Below, piece after piece: positions 51,469 through 62,948 of a stretch of 64,000 nt of DNA; positions within the stretch are counted from its first letter, which is position 1; every line of letters starts with the position of its first letter. The notes under the pieces are model-generated. The model searched no databases, was not told the origin of the DNA, and saw only the letters and a list, made by a program, of their open reading frames with translations. The translations under genes were made by a program, and so were the position numbers. Source of the stretch: Archangium lipolyticum (GTDB taxonomy: Bacteria > Myxococcota > Myxococcia > Myxococcales > Myxococcaceae); NCBI RefSeq assembly GCF_024623785.1, contig NZ_JANKBZ010000022.1, positions 62,001-126,000 of the forward strand. Direction: 5' to 3'.

Positions 51469-51845
51469 AGGCGAATTGGAACTGGCTGGAGCGGCTCGTC
51501 TTCGCTGTCAGCTGCGTGTTCGTGGCGGCGGTGCTGGGCTACGTGGCGGTGGACGCGTGGACGATGGACGAAACACCGCCGGACCTGGTGGTCACCGTGG
51601 GGACGCCCCTTCGGGGGAGTGGATACTGGCGGGTGCCCATCACCGTGGAGAACCGCGGGGAGGAAACCGCGGAGGAGGTCCGGGTGGGGGTGGACCTGCG
51701 CCAGGGAGGCGAGGTCCGGGAGCGCTCCGAGCTCTTCCTCTCCTACGTGCCCCGCCACTCCCGGCGGGAGGGATGGGTTACCTTCATCCACGAGCCCTCC
51801 CCCGCCGGATTGGAAGCGAGGCCTCTCGGTTACGCCAGACCCTGA
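51465..51845 (+). CDS. TIGR02588-family protein, partner of TIGR02587
   Basis: 126 aa. A single N-terminal membrane helix (LVFAVSCVFVAAVLGYVAVD) and a ~90-residue soluble beta domain (YWRVPITVENRGEETAEEVR, FLSYVPRHSRREGWVTF) that should face the periplasm. The family is defined by its co-occurrence with TIGR02587, as seen here through an ATGA overlap. Function unknown; the two probably form one membrane complex. Confidence 0.8.
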   Translation: MKANWNWLERLVFAVSCVFVAAVLGYVAVDAWTMDETPPDLVVTVGTPLRGSGYWRVPITVENRGEETAEEVRVGVDLRQGGEVRERSELFLSYVPRHSRREGWVTFIHEPSPAGLEARPLGYARP

Positions 51846-51938
51846 GCGCACGCCCGGGTGACAGATCCACGAGGCGCGGGTGTTTGAGTGCGCGAACCGT
51901 ACGGGCCGCGCACGCGAGCCCCGATTGAAGGACGGCAC

Positions 51939-53078
51939 ATGCACATCTCTCGTTTCGGACGAATCTCCCTGGGTGCGGCACTGGCGTTGTGGCTCACGGG
52001 CTGTGACACGGAACCACCCCCCGGCCCTGGCGGCCAGACACCCGTCTCCACCTGTGAGCGGCTCGCGCCTCGACTGCAGAAGGCCCTCGAGACCTCCCTC
52101 CAGGAGGAGGATCTCCCCGGAATCACGGCGTCGCTTCGCCTCCAGGACTGCACCTGGCATGGAGCGGCGGGCAAATCCCAGATGGAGCCCGCCACCGAGA
52201 TGAAGGCCGAGGACCGGCTGCGTGCCGGCAGCATCACCAAGACGTATATCGCCACGGTGATGCTGCAGCTCCAGACGGAGGGAAAGCTGTCGCTGGACGC
52301 CCCGCTCTCGACCTGGTTCCCCGACATCCCCCGCGCGAACGAGATCCCCGTGCGCCGGTTGCTCAATCACACAAGCGGCGTGGCCAACTACACCACCCAC
52401 CCGGACTTCGCCGCCCAGCTCGAGGCCAACCCGGGCAAGGTCTGGAACCCCGAGGAGCTCGTCGCCCTGGGTGTCTCCGTGTCCCCCGAGTTCGAGCCGG
52501 GGACGAAGTGGAGCTACTCCAACACCAACTACATCCTCGCCGGGCTCATCATCGAGAAGGTGACCGGGACGCCGCTCACCCAGCAACTGCGCACGCGCAT
52601 CTTCGACCCGCTGGGACTGAAGAACACGGGACTCGATGGGCTCGAGCCACTGCCCGCCCTCACCGTGCGCGGCTACACCCACCCGTCGCCCGAGAGCACC
52701 GCCTGGGTGGACTACACCGACGTGCTCCACCCGAGCGCCGCGGGGAGCGCTGGCGCCCTGATCTCGACCGCCGACGAGGTCAGCGCCTTCTACCAGGCGC
52801 TCCTCGGGGGCTCGCTCCTCACCGCCCAGCAGCGCGAGGAGATGAGCCAGTGGGTGTCACGCCAGATGCCGGAGGCCCCCGACTACGGGCTGGCGCTCGC
52901 GAGACTGCCGACTCCGGCGGGCGAGCTGCACTTCCATGACGGCAACATCCCCGGCTTCTCGGCCCTCGCCGGCTACCTTCCCGAGCGCAAGGCGGCCGTC
53001 GCGGTGCTGACCAACAAGGAGAGCGCCAACGCGATCGGCGCCATGGGGCGGCTGCTGGAGGTCCTCGCCGCACCGTGA
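51939..53078 (+). CDS. serine beta-lactamase/DD-peptidase-like lipoprotein
   Basis: 379 aa. The start at 51939 has AAGGAC upstream. Lipobox LTGC at 19-22. Class C-type motifs: SITK (S98-K101, nucleophile and base), YSN near residue 191 and HDGNIPGF as the KTG-like element. The sequence is of the D-alanyl-D-alanine carboxypeptidase/esterase EstB group rather than a true resistance enzyme. It probably hydrolyses peptidoglycan or other esters/amides at the cell surface. It is separated from the TIGR02588 gene by 93 bp. Confidence 0.87.
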   Translation: MHISRFGRISLGAALALWLTGCDTEPPPGPGGQTPVSTCERLAPRLQKALETSLQEEDLPGITASLRLQDCTWHGAAGKSQMEPATEMKAEDRLRAGSITKTYIATVMLQLQTEGKLSLDAPLSTWFPDIPRANEIPVRRLLNHTSGVANYTTHPDFAAQLEANPGKVWNPEELVALGVSVSPEFEPGTKWSYSNTNYILAGLIIEKVTGTPLTQQLRTRIFDPLGLKNTGLDGLEPLPALTVRGYTHPSPESTAWVDYTDVLHPSAAGSAGALISTADEVSAFYQALLGGSLLTAQQREEMSQWVSRQMPEAPDYGLALARLPTPAGELHFHDGNIPGFSALAGYLPERKAAVAVLTNKESANAIGAMGRLLEVLAAP

Positions 53079-53106
53079 GGACCCGGGCCACCCCCGCCCC
53101 GCCCGG

Positions 53107-53790
53107 CTAGCTCGCGGAAGCCAACCAGGGCGTCGTCTGCGAGAAGTCGTAGATGCGCTCGATGGCGATCTGCTTGTAGCGCTCGACCTTCACGGCGCGC
53201 CGGGCGCACTCCCAGACGAGCTCCACGGGAGGACGATCCGGCTCCTTCTTCTTGCGCCGCTTGACCTCGGCCTTGATGGACTTCACGGCCACGCGCGGGT
53301 GGAAGCAGAAGGCGGAGGAGAACAGCAGGTGCCCGGCGAACGGAATGAGCCGGGCCTCCAGCACGTCCCCCGTCTCCAGCCCCGCCACGGTGCGCCGCTC
53401 GGTGACGTCGAAGTCCTTGCCGGAGAAGAGCTCGCGCAGGCGCACCATGCCCTTGCCCAGCTTGCGCACCTCGAAGAGACCGTGGACGGTCTCCGTGAAG
53501 CAGCGGAAGGCGTTGGCCTCCTCGGGCGAGGCCCCCTGCTGCCGCAGCTGGTACAGCTCCGCCGCTGGCGTCAGCTTGGAGATCGGCGAGACGCGGTCGA
53601 ACAGGTAGTAGTCCAGGAAGGACGCCATCCGCAGCTCGAAGATCTGATCGTCCTCGAAGACCTCGCCCGTGAGGCGCAAGTACTCCGCCTTGGCGTCGAG
53701 CAGGTCCGGCTTGCGCGACTCCTGGCTCCCGAAGGCGATCAGCTGATCCAGATAGGGCTGGTACGACAACGGCGAAAGAGGGGATTCCAT
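53107..53790 (-). CDS. conserved hypothetical, last gene of the lepA-carA run
   Basis: 227 aa. Soluble, with no signal peptide. Mixed alpha/beta with the features LRMASFLDYYLFDRVSP, FTETVHGLFEVRKLGKGM and the basic KSIKAEVKRRKKKEPDRPPV. No catalytic motif recognised; the proteins with this order seen in myxobacteria are uncharacterised. It starts 14 bp after carA, so it is probably the last gene of that operon. A functional link to pyrimidine synthesis is only positional. Confidence 0.65.
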   Translation of the reverse strand: MESPLSPLSYQPYLDQLIAFGSQESRKPDLLDAKAEYLRLTGEVFEDDQIFELRMASFLDYYLFDRVSPISKLTPAAELYQLRQQGASPEEANAFRCFTETVHGLFEVRKLGKGMVRLRELFSGKDFDVTERRTVAGLETGDVLEARLIPFAGHLLFSSAFCFHPRVAVKSIKAEVKRRKKKEPDRPPVELVWECARRAVKVERYKQIAIERIYDFSQTTPWLASAS

Positions 53791-53804
53791 GGGGCTACGA
53801 GATC

Positions 53805-54923
53805 CTACTCTCCGGCCATCAGCTTCGCGAAACGCGCGAAGAGGTACCGGGCGTCATGCGGCCCGGGCGAGGCTTCCGGGTGGTACTGCACACTGAAGGC
53901 GCGGGCGTCGGGGACGACCAGGCCCTCCACGGTGCCGTCATTGAGGTTGATGTGGCTCACCACGGCCTTGCCCTTCACGCTCGCATCATCCACCGCGAAG
54001 CCGTGGTTCTGCGAGGTGATCTCGACCTTGCCGGTGGTCAGGTCCTTGACCGGCTGGTTGGCGCCCCGGTGGCCGAACTTCATCTTGTACGTCCGGCCGC
54101 CCAGCGCCAGCGCGAGGATCTGGTGTCCCAGGCAGATGCCGAACACCGGCACCTTGCCGAGCAGCGAGGCCACCACCTTGTCCGCACCCTTCACCGCCGC
54201 GGGGTCTCCCGGGCCGTTGGCGAGGAACACGCCGTGGGGCCTGCTCGCGAGCACCTCCTCGGCCGTCGTCCCGGCGGGGACCACCTTCACGCGGCAGCCC
54301 ACGTCCACCAGGAAGTGGAGCATGGAGCGCTTGAGGCCGTAGTCGTAGGCCACCACGTCGAAGCGCAGCTCCGGCGCGGGGCGCGGGGCCTCGCCGAGCA
54401 GGTTCGGCGTGGGCGTGGTGAAGAGGTAGGACTCCTTCGTGGACACGCCGGTGGCGAGATCCTGCCCCTCCATGCCCCGGGCGGCGCGGGCGCGCTCCAC
54501 CAGCGCGGCCGCGGTGTGGCCCTCGGAGGAGATGACCCCCATCTGCGCGCCGTGCGTGCGCACGTGGCGCACCAGGCGGCGGGTGTCGATGCCCTCGATG
54601 CCCGTAATTCCATGGCGCTTCAGGTAGGCGTCGAGCGACTCCTGGGCGCGCCAGTTGGACTGCTGGGCGGTGGCGTTGCGCACCACCATGCCCACGGCGT
54701 GGGGCTTCGGCGCTTCCTCGTCACCGGGGTTGGCCCCGACGTTCCCCATCTCGGGATACGACATGGTGACGATCTGGCCGACGTAGGAGGGATCCGTGAG
54801 GATCTCCTGGTAGCCCATCATCGACGTGTTGAAGACCACCTCTCCGACCGTTTCACCGGCCGCCCCGAGAGCGCGACCCTCGAAGGTGGTGCCATCCGCC
54901 AGCGCGAGCACTGCCCGCTTCAT
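53805..54923 (-). CDS. carA: carbamoyl-phosphate synthase small subunit
   Basis: 372 aa, the full family length. The N-terminal CPSase domain has [20 protein letters not shown]. The glutaminase half is a class I amidotransferase: [17 protein letters not shown] with the catalytic Cys, and [12 protein letters not shown] with His and Glu. It supplies ammonia from glutamine to CarB for carbamoyl phosphate, feeding both pyrimidine and arginine synthesis. The start overlaps the pyrC stop by one base. The large subunit carB is not in this window. Confidence 0.96.
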   Translation of the reverse strand: MKRAVLALADGTTFEGRALGAAGETVGEVVFNTSMMGYQEILTDPSYVGQIVTMSYPEMGNVGANPGDEEAPKPHAVGMVVRNATAQQSNWRAQESLDAYLKRHGITGIEGIDTRRLVRHVRTHGAQMGVISSEGHTAAALVERARAARGMEGQDLATGVSTKESYLFTTPTPNLLGEAPRPAPELRFDVVAYDYGLKRSMLHFLVDVGCRVKVVPAGTTAEEVLASRPHGVFLANGPGDPAAVKGADKVVASLLGKVPVFGICLGHQILALALGGRTYKMKFGHRGANQPVKDLTTGKVEITSQNHGFAVDDASVKGKAVVSHINLNDGTVEGLVVPDARAFSVQYHPEASPGPHDARYLFARFAKLMAGE

Positions 54924-56230
54924 CACCTGTGCTCCTTGATGTGACCGTCCTCGAAGACGAGCCGCCCGGAGACCCATGTCTGGGCGACCCGACCCGTCAA
55001 TCGCCGACCGTGGAAGGGGGTGTTCCGACTGCGCGAGAAGAACCTCGCCGAGTCCACCGTCCACTCCGCGTTCGGCTCCACGACTACGATGTCCGCCGGG
55101 GCTCCAGCCGCCAGATGACCGCCTGGCAGCCCGAATGCCTTCGCGGGTCCGTCCGTCAGCAGGGCAACCGCCCGCTGAAGGCTCAGCACGCCCTCGCGCA
55201 CCAGCGCCAGGGTGAGACCCAGGGCCGTCTCCAGCCCCACCACGCCATTCCACGCCTTGTCGAACTCCACCTGCTTCTCCAGCACGCCGTGGGGCGCGTG
55301 GTCCGTGGCGATGGCATCGATGGTGCCATCAGCCAGGGCCTCGCGCAGGGCTTCCACGTCGCGGCGGGTACGCAGGGGGGGATTCATCCGGGCGTGCGTG
55401 TCATAGGCGCCCACGGCCTCGTCATCCAGCGTGAAATGATGGGGCGCGGCCTCGGCGGTGACGCGCAGGCCCTGGCGCTTCGCCTCGCGGAGGAGGCGCA
55501 CACTGCCCTCGCAGGAGACGTGGGCCACGTGCAGCCGCCCCTTCGTCTCCTCCAGGAGCACCAGATCGCGCGCCACCATGGCCACCTCCGCCGAGGGAGG
55601 GATGCCGGTGAGGCCCAGCCGCGTGGAGGTGCGGCCCTCGTTCATCACGCCCTTGCCGGAGAGGGTCAGGTCCTCCTCGTGCACCATGACGGGCAGGTCG
55701 AAGAGCTGGGCGTACTGGAGGGCGCGGCGCATGAGGCCGGCGTTCATCACCGGGCGGCCGTCGTCGGTGATGCAGACGCAGCCGGCCGCGACGAGCGCGC
55801 CCATCTCCGACATCTCCTCACCCTGGAGACCCTTGGTGATGGCGCCCGCCAGGTACACGTGGCACAGCCGCGCCTCGCGGGCCTTGGCCTTCACGTACTC
55901 GGTGACGAGCACGCTGTCGTTGACGGGCTTGGTGTTGGGCATGGCCACCACGCCGGTGAAGCCACCCGCCACCGCGGCCATGCAGCCGGTGAGGACCGTC
56001 TCCTTGCCCTCCTCGCCCGGCTCGCGCAGGTGCACGTGCAGGTCGATGAAGCCCGGCAGCACCAGCTTGCCGGCGGCTTCCACCACCTGGACGTCCGGCC
56101 CGCTCGGCGACAGGGGCGCCTCGGACACTTCGGCGACGCGGCCGTCGCGCACCAGCACGTCGCGCACACCGTCCACGCCGTTACGGGGATCGATCACCCG
56201 CCCGCGGCGGAAGAGGATCGTCGAGTTCAC
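54923..56230 (-). CDS. pyrC: dihydroorotase, type I
   Basis: 435 aa. The GTG at 56230 is chosen because GAGGAGG lies seven bases upstream and it overlaps the pyrB stop (GTGA). Zinc ligands: [10 protein letters not shown] (HxH), CITDDGRPV (Asp), [10 protein letters not shown] (His), LHVAHVS (His) and ATDHAPH (catalytic Asp). All are present, so it should be active rather than a structural pseudo-dihydroorotase. It closes carbamoyl aspartate to dihydroorotate. Translationally coupled to pyrB and carA. Confidence 0.95.
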   Translation of the reverse strand: MNSTILFRRGRVIDPRNGVDGVRDVLVRDGRVAEVSEAPLSPSGPDVQVVEAAGKLVLPGFIDLHVHLREPGEEGKETVLTGCMAAVAGGFTGVVAMPNTKPVNDSVLVTEYVKAKAREARLCHVYLAGAITKGLQGEEMSEMGALVAAGCVCITDDGRPVMNAGLMRRALQYAQLFDLPVMVHEEDLTLSGKGVMNEGRTSTRLGLTGIPPSAEVAMVARDLVLLEETKGRLHVAHVSCEGSVRLLREAKRQGLRVTAEAAPHHFTLDDEAVGAYDTHARMNPPLRTRRDVEALREALADGTIDAIATDHAPHGVLEKQVEFDKAWNGVVGLETALGLTLALVREGVLSLQRAVALLTDGPAKAFGLPGGHLAAGAPADIVVVEPNAEWTVDSARFFSRSRNTPFHGRRLTGRVAQTWVSGRLVFEDGHIKEHR

Positions 56231-57120
56231 CGGCACACCTCCTCGAGGATGGCGCGGCGGACGGCCACCCCATGCGCCACCTGCTCCAGGATGACGCTGC
56301 GGGGACCATCGGCCACGGCCGGGGCGATCTCCACCCCGCGATTCATGGGACCGGGGTGCAGGACGAGCGCCTCCGGCTTGAGCCGCTCGGCGCGGGCGGC
56401 GTTGAGCCCGAACAGGCGGGAGAACTCGCGCGCCGAGGGGAAGAAGTTCTCCGTCTGCCGCTCCGTCTGCACGCGCAGGCACATGACGGCGTCCGCGCGG
56501 GGCAACACCGCGTCGAGGCTCGTGGACACCTCGGCGCCCAGGGACTCCAGCCCGGGCGGCAGCAGCGTGGGCGGGCCGCACAGCACCACCTTCGCGCCCA
56601 GCGCGGTGAGGCAGTGCAGGTTGGAGCGGGCCACGCGGCTGTGGAGGATGTCGCCGACGATGACCACCGTGCGCCCGTCCAGGCGGCCCCAGCGGCGGCG
56701 CAGGGTGAAGGCGTCCAGCAGGGCCTGCGAGGGGTGCTCGTGGGTGCCATCCCCGGCGTTGACGACGGCGCAGCGCACGTGCTTCGCCACCAGGTGCGGC
56801 GCCCCCGAGGAGCGGTGCCGGATGACGAGCACCACCGGGCCGGTGGCTTCGATGTTGCGCACGGTGTCCAGCAGCGTCTCGCCCTTGGACACGGAGGAGC
56901 CCGCGGCCGTCCAGTTGAGCACGCGGGCCCCGAGCGCATGCGCCGCCATCTCGAAGGAGGTGCGGGTGCGCGTGGAGTCCTCGAAGAAGAGGTTGGCCAC
57001 CACCCTGCCCCGCAGGACGTGCGAGGCGTCTGGCCCACCCTGGAGGTGTGCCTCGGCCCGATCCAGCAGCGCTTCGATGTCGGCGCGCCGCAGGCCCTCG
57101 ATTCCCAGCAGGTGTCTCAT
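56227..57120 (-). CDS. pyrB: aspartate carbamoyltransferase catalytic subunit
   Basis: 297 aa. Carbamoyl-phosphate loop [11 protein letters not shown] near the N terminus, then EHPSQALLD, the HSRVARSN hinge and the aspartate-binding HPGPMNRG. It joins carbamoyl phosphate and aspartate. No pyrI regulatory gene is adjacent, so allosteric control is not encoded here. The start at 57120 lies 11 bp after the DUF4845-like gene. Confidence 0.95.
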   Translation of the reverse strand: MRHLLGIEGLRRADIEALLDRAEAHLQGGPDASHVLRGRVVANLFFEDSTRTRTSFEMAAHALGARVLNWTAAGSSVSKGETLLDTVRNIEATGPVVLVIRHRSSGAPHLVAKHVRCAVVNAGDGTHEHPSQALLDAFTLRRRWGRLDGRTVVIVGDILHSRVARSNLHCLTALGAKVVLCGPPTLLPPGLESLGAEVSTSLDAVLPRADAVMCLRVQTERQTENFFPSAREFSRLFGLNAARAERLKPEALVLHPGPMNRGVEIAPAVADGPRSVILEQVAHGVAVRRAILEEVCR

Positions 57121-57131
57121 ACGCTCCCTAA

Positions 57132-57548
57132 TCAGTCCGGGATGCCTTCCTTCACGGCGCTGAAGCGCAGCGTGCGGACGGCGTTGGTCGGCTTGAGCCG
57201 GACCGTCCGCTCATAACTCACCTCGATGCGGACGTTCTGGGTGACCTCACTGCGCTCGATGAGGATCTGCTCATCCGTCAACCCCAGGCCGGGCTTGAGG
57301 ACATCCCGGTCGAACTGGTCCCTCTCCCAGTGCGAGCCCAGCTGGCTGGTGCGCTCCCGGATGATGTTGCGCAACATGGGGTCGGAGTAGTTCTTGCCCG
57401 ACAGGTTGTGGGCCACCGCGACGGCTTCCTTCACGTCGAGGTGGTCCACGTAGAAGGGCCCCACCATTGCCCCCGCGTAGATGGCCCCTCCGACAACGGC
57501 CAGGAGCAGCAGGGTACCGAGGCTGACCTTCCCAGAAGGATGGCGCAT
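57132..57548 (-). CDS. membrane-anchored DUF4845-like protein
   Basis: 138 aa from the ATG at 57548. One N-terminal membrane helix ([20 protein letters not shown]), then a periplasmic-looking domain with [18 protein letters not shown] and [19 protein letters not shown]. In many proteobacteria a DUF4845 gene directly follows lepB; the length, topology and place fit, but the family call rests mainly on synteny. Role unknown, perhaps related to protein export. Confidence 0.6.
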   Translation of the reverse strand: MRHPSGKVSLGTLLLLAVVGGAIYAGAMVGPFYVDHLDVKEAVAVAHNLSGKNYSDPMLRNIIRERTSQLGSHWERDQFDRDVLKPGLGLTDEQILIERSEVTQNVRIEVSYERTVRLKPTNAVRTLRFSAVKEGIPD

Positions 57549-57601
57549 GAACCCCGGGCGTAGCAGCGGCGCGCGCGGCGCGTCAAGCACCCGCGCGGCT
57601 T

Positions 57602-58849
57602 TCAACGTACGGGCTCGAAGAGGCGGTCGGTGCGCAGCCCGGTCCCCTCCAGGAAGTTGCTGAACCAACCCCCGTACCCGAGCGCCAGCCAGATGACCAT
57701 GGCCTTGCCCTTGATGTGGCCGTAGGGGACGAACTCCACGCCCCGGCCGGGCTCGCCCAGGCCGTAGCGGCTGTCCAGGCTGTTGTCGCGGTTGTCACCC
57801 ATCACGAACACATGGCCGGCGGGGACGACGTAGGGCCCCTCGGAGTGCGTCCGGGGCGAGGGCCCGTCCTGCAGCACCGAGTGCGCCTTGCCGTCCAGAC
57901 TCTCCTGGAACAGGAACATGCGCTGGGGGAACCAGGGACCGTTGTCGCCCTTGTTGTGGACGAGCAGGTCCTCCGTCACCAGCGTGCGCTGCTGGGCCAC
58001 ACCGTTGATGTAGACGACGTTGTCGATCAGCTCCACCTTGTCACCGGGGATGCCGATGACGCGCTTGATGAAGTCCAGCTCGGGCCGCACGGGGTTGTTG
58101 AAGACGATCACATCGCCACGTGCCGGCGGGCGGACGATCTGGAACGGCACGTAGTTGGTGAAGGGCAGCCGCACTCCGTAGATGAACTTGTTGATGAAGA
58201 CCTGATCGCCGATCTCCAGCGTCGGCAGCATGGAGCCGGACGGAATCCGGTACGGCTCGATGATGAAGACGCGGATGATGACCGCGATGGCCAGCGCCTT
58301 GGCGAAGCCGGAGAAGAAGTCCCAGGCGCTCTGCTTGCGCCAGACCCCCAACAGCTGAGTGGCCAGCGTGTCGAGCGCCTTCGTCTCCTTCTCCAGCCGG
58401 GAGCCATCCGCGGCCAGCGAGGCGGCCTCCACCTGCATGGCCTGCTCGGCCAGCCGGGTGGACGTCTCGGCGGGGATCTTCCCGGGCACGCGCTTCTGGA
58501 TGCGGGCGATCTCCCCGATGAGCTCGCGCGCCTCGTGCCGAAGGTGGCGCAGCTGCCGCTCCTTGGGAGAGGCGAGGCGCCAGCCGATCAGCCCCAGGAA
58601 GTAGATGAGCATCGCCAGGGCCAGGTACTGCATGAGCGGCTGGGCCCACGCGGCGGAGGCCGGGATGAACTCGATGAGGACGAGGTAGGGGATGAAGGCC
58701 AGCCCCAGGATGACCAGGGGCGCCCACAGGCTGGTGAGCAGTTCGCGCCACAACAGGGCACGGCTGGCCTTGAGCTGCTCCGGCGTCCGGCGGGCGGCCA
58801 TGCTGGCCTCGAGGCCCCCCGGCGGAGTCGTGGTCGCGGTGGTCGACAT
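57602..58849 (-). CDS. lepB: signal peptidase I, long form
   Basis: 415 aa, longer than most because of an N-terminal extension of ~190 residues with two membrane helices and a charged helical stretch. Catalytic region: YRIPSGSMLPTLEIGD with the nucleophile Ser, FIKRVIGIPGD with the general-base Lys, and box E FVMGDNRDNSLDSR. It removes signal peptides at the outer face of the inner membrane. Starts 3 bp after lepA; the lepA-lepB order is the classical one. The many lipoproteins here need a different enzyme (Lsp), which is not in this window. Confidence 0.95.
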   Translation of the reverse strand: MSTTATTTPPGGLEASMAARRTPEQLKASRALLWRELLTSLWAPLVILGLAFIPYLVLIEFIPASAAWAQPLMQYLALAMLIYFLGLIGWRLASPKERQLRHLRHEARELIGEIARIQKRVPGKIPAETSTRLAEQAMQVEAASLAADGSRLEKETKALDTLATQLLGVWRKQSAWDFFSGFAKALAIAVIIRVFIIEPYRIPSGSMLPTLEIGDQVFINKFIYGVRLPFTNYVPFQIVRPPARGDVIVFNNPVRPELDFIKRVIGIPGDKVELIDNVVYINGVAQQRTLVTEDLLVHNKGDNGPWFPQRMFLFQESLDGKAHSVLQDGPSPRTHSEGPYVVPAGHVFVMGDNRDNSLDSRYGLGEPGRGVEFVPYGHIKGKAMVIWLALGYGGWFSNFLEGTGLRTDRLFEPVR

Positions 58850-58852
58850 GGC

Positions 58853-60664
58853 CTACTCCTCCGTCTTCAGAACCGCGAGGAACGCTTCCTGCGGGATTTC
58901 CACCGAGCCCACCTGCTTCATGCGCTTCTTGCCCTCCTTCTGCTTCTCGAGGAGCTTGCGCTTGCGGCTGATGTCACCGCCGTAGCACTTGGCGAGCACG
59001 TTCTTGCGGATGGCGGAGATCGTCTCGCGCGAGATGATCTTCGCGCCGATGGCACCCTGGATGGCCACCTCGTACATCTGCTTCGGGATGACCTCCTTGA
59101 GCTTCTGGCACACCTCGCGGCCGCGCTGGTAGGCGCGCTCCTTGTGGACGATGACGCTGAGCGCGTCCACCGGATCACCGTTGATGAGGATGTCCAGGCG
59201 GACGAGGTCCGCCTCCACGTAGCCGGCCAGCTCGTAGTCGAGGCTGGCGTAGCCGCGCGTGACGCTCTTGAGCTTGTCGAAGAAGTCGAAGACGACCTCG
59301 GCCAGCGGCATCTCGTACGTCACCTGCACGCGCGTGCCGCTGGTGCCCAGGTACTTCATGTCCTTCTGCACGCCGCGCCGGTCCTGGCACAGCTTGAGCA
59401 CCGCGCCCAGGTAGTCGTTGGGCACGTGGATGTGACAGGTGAGGACGGGCTCCTCGAACTTGGCGATCTTCTGCACCGGCGGCAGCTTGGCCGGGTTGTC
59501 CACGTGCAGCACCGCGCCCTGCGAGTCGGTGATGCGGTACACCACCGAGGGCGCCGTGGTGATGAGCGACAGGTTGTACTCGCGCTCCAGCCGCTCCTGG
59601 ACGATCTCCATGTGCAAGAGGCCCAGGTAGCCGCAGCGGAACCCGAAGCCGAGCGCCGTGGAGGACTCGGGCTCGTAGGTGAAGGCCGCGTCGTTGAGCT
59701 TGAGCTTGGCGAGCGCGTCGCGCAGGCCCTCGTACTGCTCGGAGTCCACCGGGAAGATGCCGGAGAACACCATGGGCTTCACTTCCTTGAAGCCCGGGAA
59801 GGGCGCGTCCGTGGGACGCAGCTCCTCCGTCACGGTGTCACCCACCTTGGCGTCCTGGAGCTCCTTCACGTTGGCCACCAGCACGCCCACCTCGCCGGCC
59901 ATGAGCTGCTGCACCGGGCGGGAGAACGGGCTGAAGACACCCAGCTCCTGCACCTCGAACGTCTTGTTGTTGCTCCACAGCTTGATCTTCTGCTTGAGCT
60001 TGAGCGTGCCCTCGAGCACGCGCACCAGCGTCACGACGCCGCGGTAGTTGTCGTACCAGCTGTCGAAGATGAGGGCCCGGAGCGGAGCGGCCGGATCACC
60101 CGAGGGCGGCGGCACGTTCTTCACCACCGCCTCGAGGATGTCCTTGATGCCGATGCCCTCCTTGGCGGAGGCCGGCACGGCACCGGAGCCGTCGATGCCG
60201 ATCACGTCCTCGATCTCCTGGCGCGTGCGCTCCACGTCGGCGCTCGGCAGGTCGATCTTGTTGATGACCGGGATGATCTCCAGGTTGTGGTCCAACGCCA
60301 TGTAGACGTTGGCGAGCGTCTGGGCCTCGACACCCTGGGAGGCGTCGACCACCAGGAGGGCGCCCTCGCACGCGGCGAGCGAGCGGCTCACCTCGTAGGC
60401 GAAGTCCACGTGTCCCGGCGTGTCGATGAGGTTGAGGACGTACTTCTGGCCGTCGCTTGCGGTGTAGTTCATCCGCACCGACTGCGCCTTGATGGTGATG
60501 CCCCGTTCGCGCTCCAGCTCCATGTTGTCGAGGAACTGGTCCTGCGCTTCACGCTTGGTCACCGTACCGGTGGCGTCCAGCAGGCGGTCGGCCAGGGTGG
60601 ACTTTCCATGGTCGATGTGCGCGATGATCGAGAAGTTGCGGATGTGAGCGTTGTCGGCCGGCAT
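58853..60664 (-). CDS. lepA: elongation factor 4 (back-translocating GTPase)
   Basis: 603 aa. The ATG at 60664 is the family start ([20 protein letters not shown]). GTP-binding motifs: AHIDHGKST (G1), DTPGHVDF (G3) and NKIDL (G4). EF-G-like domains II, III and V follow, and the LepA-specific C-terminal part includes [19 protein letters not shown]. It acts on stalled ribosomes. First gene of the minus-strand run ending with the gene at 53107. Confidence 0.97.
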   Translation of the reverse strand: MPADNAHIRNFSIIAHIDHGKSTLADRLLDATGTVTKREAQDQFLDNMELERERGITIKAQSVRMNYTASDGQKYVLNLIDTPGHVDFAYEVSRSLAACEGALLVVDASQGVEAQTLANVYMALDHNLEIIPVINKIDLPSADVERTRQEIEDVIGIDGSGAVPASAKEGIGIKDILEAVVKNVPPPSGDPAAPLRALIFDSWYDNYRGVVTLVRVLEGTLKLKQKIKLWSNNKTFEVQELGVFSPFSRPVQQLMAGEVGVLVANVKELQDAKVGDTVTEELRPTDAPFPGFKEVKPMVFSGIFPVDSEQYEGLRDALAKLKLNDAAFTYEPESSTALGFGFRCGYLGLLHMEIVQERLEREYNLSLITTAPSVVYRITDSQGAVLHVDNPAKLPPVQKIAKFEEPVLTCHIHVPNDYLGAVLKLCQDRRGVQKDMKYLGTSGTRVQVTYEMPLAEVVFDFFDKLKSVTRGYASLDYELAGYVEADLVRLDILINGDPVDALSVIVHKERAYQRGREVCQKLKEVIPKQMYEVAIQGAIGAKIISRETISAIRKNVLAKCYGGDISRKRKLLEKQKEGKKRMKQVGSVEIPQEAFLAVLKTEE

Positions 60665-60775
60665 GGTAGGGGGGCCTCTGGCTACGTCGAAGCCGGCTTG
60701 ACTAACACCGAAGCCCACCAAAATCCATGCATCCGAGAGCCCGGCGGGCAAGCGGGCCGCCGCCGGGATGCGATA

Positions 60776-60793
60776 CCCACCCAGGAGGGTGGG
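60776..60793 (-). terminator. stem-loop after the epimerase gene
   Basis: CCCACCC-AGGA-GGGTGGG, a 7-bp stem, 16 bp after the epimerase stop and between it and the lepA start. No T-run follows, so intrinsic termination is doubtful. Confidence 0.35.
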
Positions 60794-60808
60794 CGGGACG
60801 GCTAACGG

Positions 60809-61735
60809 CTAGCGGGCGGTGTGCTCGCGGAAGAAGGCCAGGGTACGGCGCAGGCCCTCGGGGAGCTCCACGGACGGCTGCCAGCCCAGCACCCGGCGCG
60901 CCAGGGCGTTGTCCACACAGGAGCGCATCTGCTCACCCGGCCTGGCGGGAGCGAGGATGGCCGGCTTGTCCACGCCAGCCGCCTGGGCCAGCAGGGTGTA
61001 GAGCCGGTTGATGTCCGTCTCCATGCCGGTGCCGATGTTCACCGGGCCCACCACGTCCTTCTCCACCGCCAGCAGGTTGGCGCGGGCCACGTCCTCCACG
61101 TAGACGAAGTCGCGCGTCTGCTTGCCCTCGCCGTAGATGGTGCAGTCCTTCCCGCCGAGCAGGCGCTGGCAGAAGATGGACACCACGCCGGCCTCGCCGT
61201 GCGGGTTCTGCCGCGGGCCGTACACATTGGCGTAACGCAGGGCGGCGTACTTCATCCCGTACTGGGCCTTGTAGTAGCCGAGGTAGATCTCCCCGGCCGC
61301 CTTGGAGACGCCGTAGGGCGACACGGGCCGCGTCGGATGGGTCTCGGGGGCCGGGAAGACGTCCTGCTCGCCGTAGATGGCCCCACCAGTCGAGCTGAAC
61401 ACCACCTTCTGGACACCTGAGACGCGCGAGGCCTCCAGCAGGTTGAGGAACCCGAGGATGTTGGCGTCCGCGTCGAAGCGCGGGTCCTCCACGCTGCGGC
61501 GCACGTCCATCTGCGCCGCCAGGTGGCAGAGCACCTGCGGGCGCTCGGCCCGGATGAGGCCCGCGGCCTCCGGGCTGCGGATGTCCATGACTTCCAGGCG
61601 CACCCTGGGGTCCAGGTTCTCCTTCTTCCCGCTCGACAGGTTGTCCAGCGCGATGACCTCATGGCCCGCGCGCACGAACGCATCACACACGTGCGAGCCA
61701 ATGAAACCCGCCCCACCAGTCACGAGGACTTTCAC
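60809..61735 (-). CDS. NAD-dependent epimerase, UDP-glucose 4-epimerase type
   Basis: 308 aa. The GTG at 61735 has GGAG upstream; the frame is open beyond but out of family. Rossmann motif VTGGAGFIGSH at the start, catalytic YGVSK (Tyr-xxx-Lys) and GPRQNPHGEAG. It belongs to the GalE/WbpP side of the extended SDRs. It probably interconverts UDP-sugars for exopolysaccharide or O-antigen. Downstream partner of the UDP-glucuronate decarboxylase gene, 52 bp apart. Confidence 0.88.
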   Translation of the reverse strand: MKVLVTGGAGFIGSHVCDAFVRAGHEVIALDNLSSGKKENLDPRVRLEVMDIRSPEAAGLIRAERPQVLCHLAAQMDVRRSVEDPRFDADANILGFLNLLEASRVSGVQKVVFSSTGGAIYGEQDVFPAPETHPTRPVSPYGVSKAAGEIYLGYYKAQYGMKYAALRYANVYGPRQNPHGEAGVVSIFCQRLLGGKDCTIYGEGKQTRDFVYVEDVARANLLAVEKDVVGPVNIGTGMETDINRLYTLLAQAAGVDKPAILAPARPGEQMRSCVDNALARRVLGWQPSVELPEGLRRTLAFFREHTAR

Positions 61736-61787
61736 CGCGACACTCCTGCCACTCAACAGTGGCGACCGTGAGAAAACCGCCGGAAAA

Positions 61788-62765
<978 letters not shown>

Positions 62766-62768
62766 GAT

Positions 62769-62948
62769 CTAGAGCTCGTCGAAAGAGGCCTGCCCGGGCA
62801 GCTGCGCCTTGTACTTCTCCAGCACGAGATCGATCCCCTGCCGGATGTACTCGGCCACCGGGACCTTGGTCTTCTGGTTCAACGCCTTGAGCAGATCGTT
62901 CTGCTCCGGCGTGATGTAGATGGTCGTGCTGATCTTCTTTCGGGCCAT
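62769..62948 (-). CDS. small ribbon-helix-helix protein
   Basis: 59 aa. MARKKISTTIYITPEQNDLL is the RHH strand and first helix; VPVAEYIRQGIDLVLEKY is the second helix. The end (GQASFDEL) is a short tail. A dimeric DNA binder of the CopG/Arc type. It directly precedes the UDP-glucuronate decarboxylase gene (3-bp gap) and probably autoregulates the operon. The upstream region is AT-rich with a possible operator (62943-62982). Confidence 0.8.
   Translation of the reverse strand: MARKKISTTIYITPEQNDLLKALNQKTKVPVAEYIRQGIDLVLEKYKAQLPGQASFDEL

Noticed and set aside
53856-60805. Long plus-strand open frames opposite the lepA-carA genes.
   Set aside because: Composition is Arg/His/Val-rich noise typical of antisense frames in high-GC DNA; the minus-strand genes are certain.
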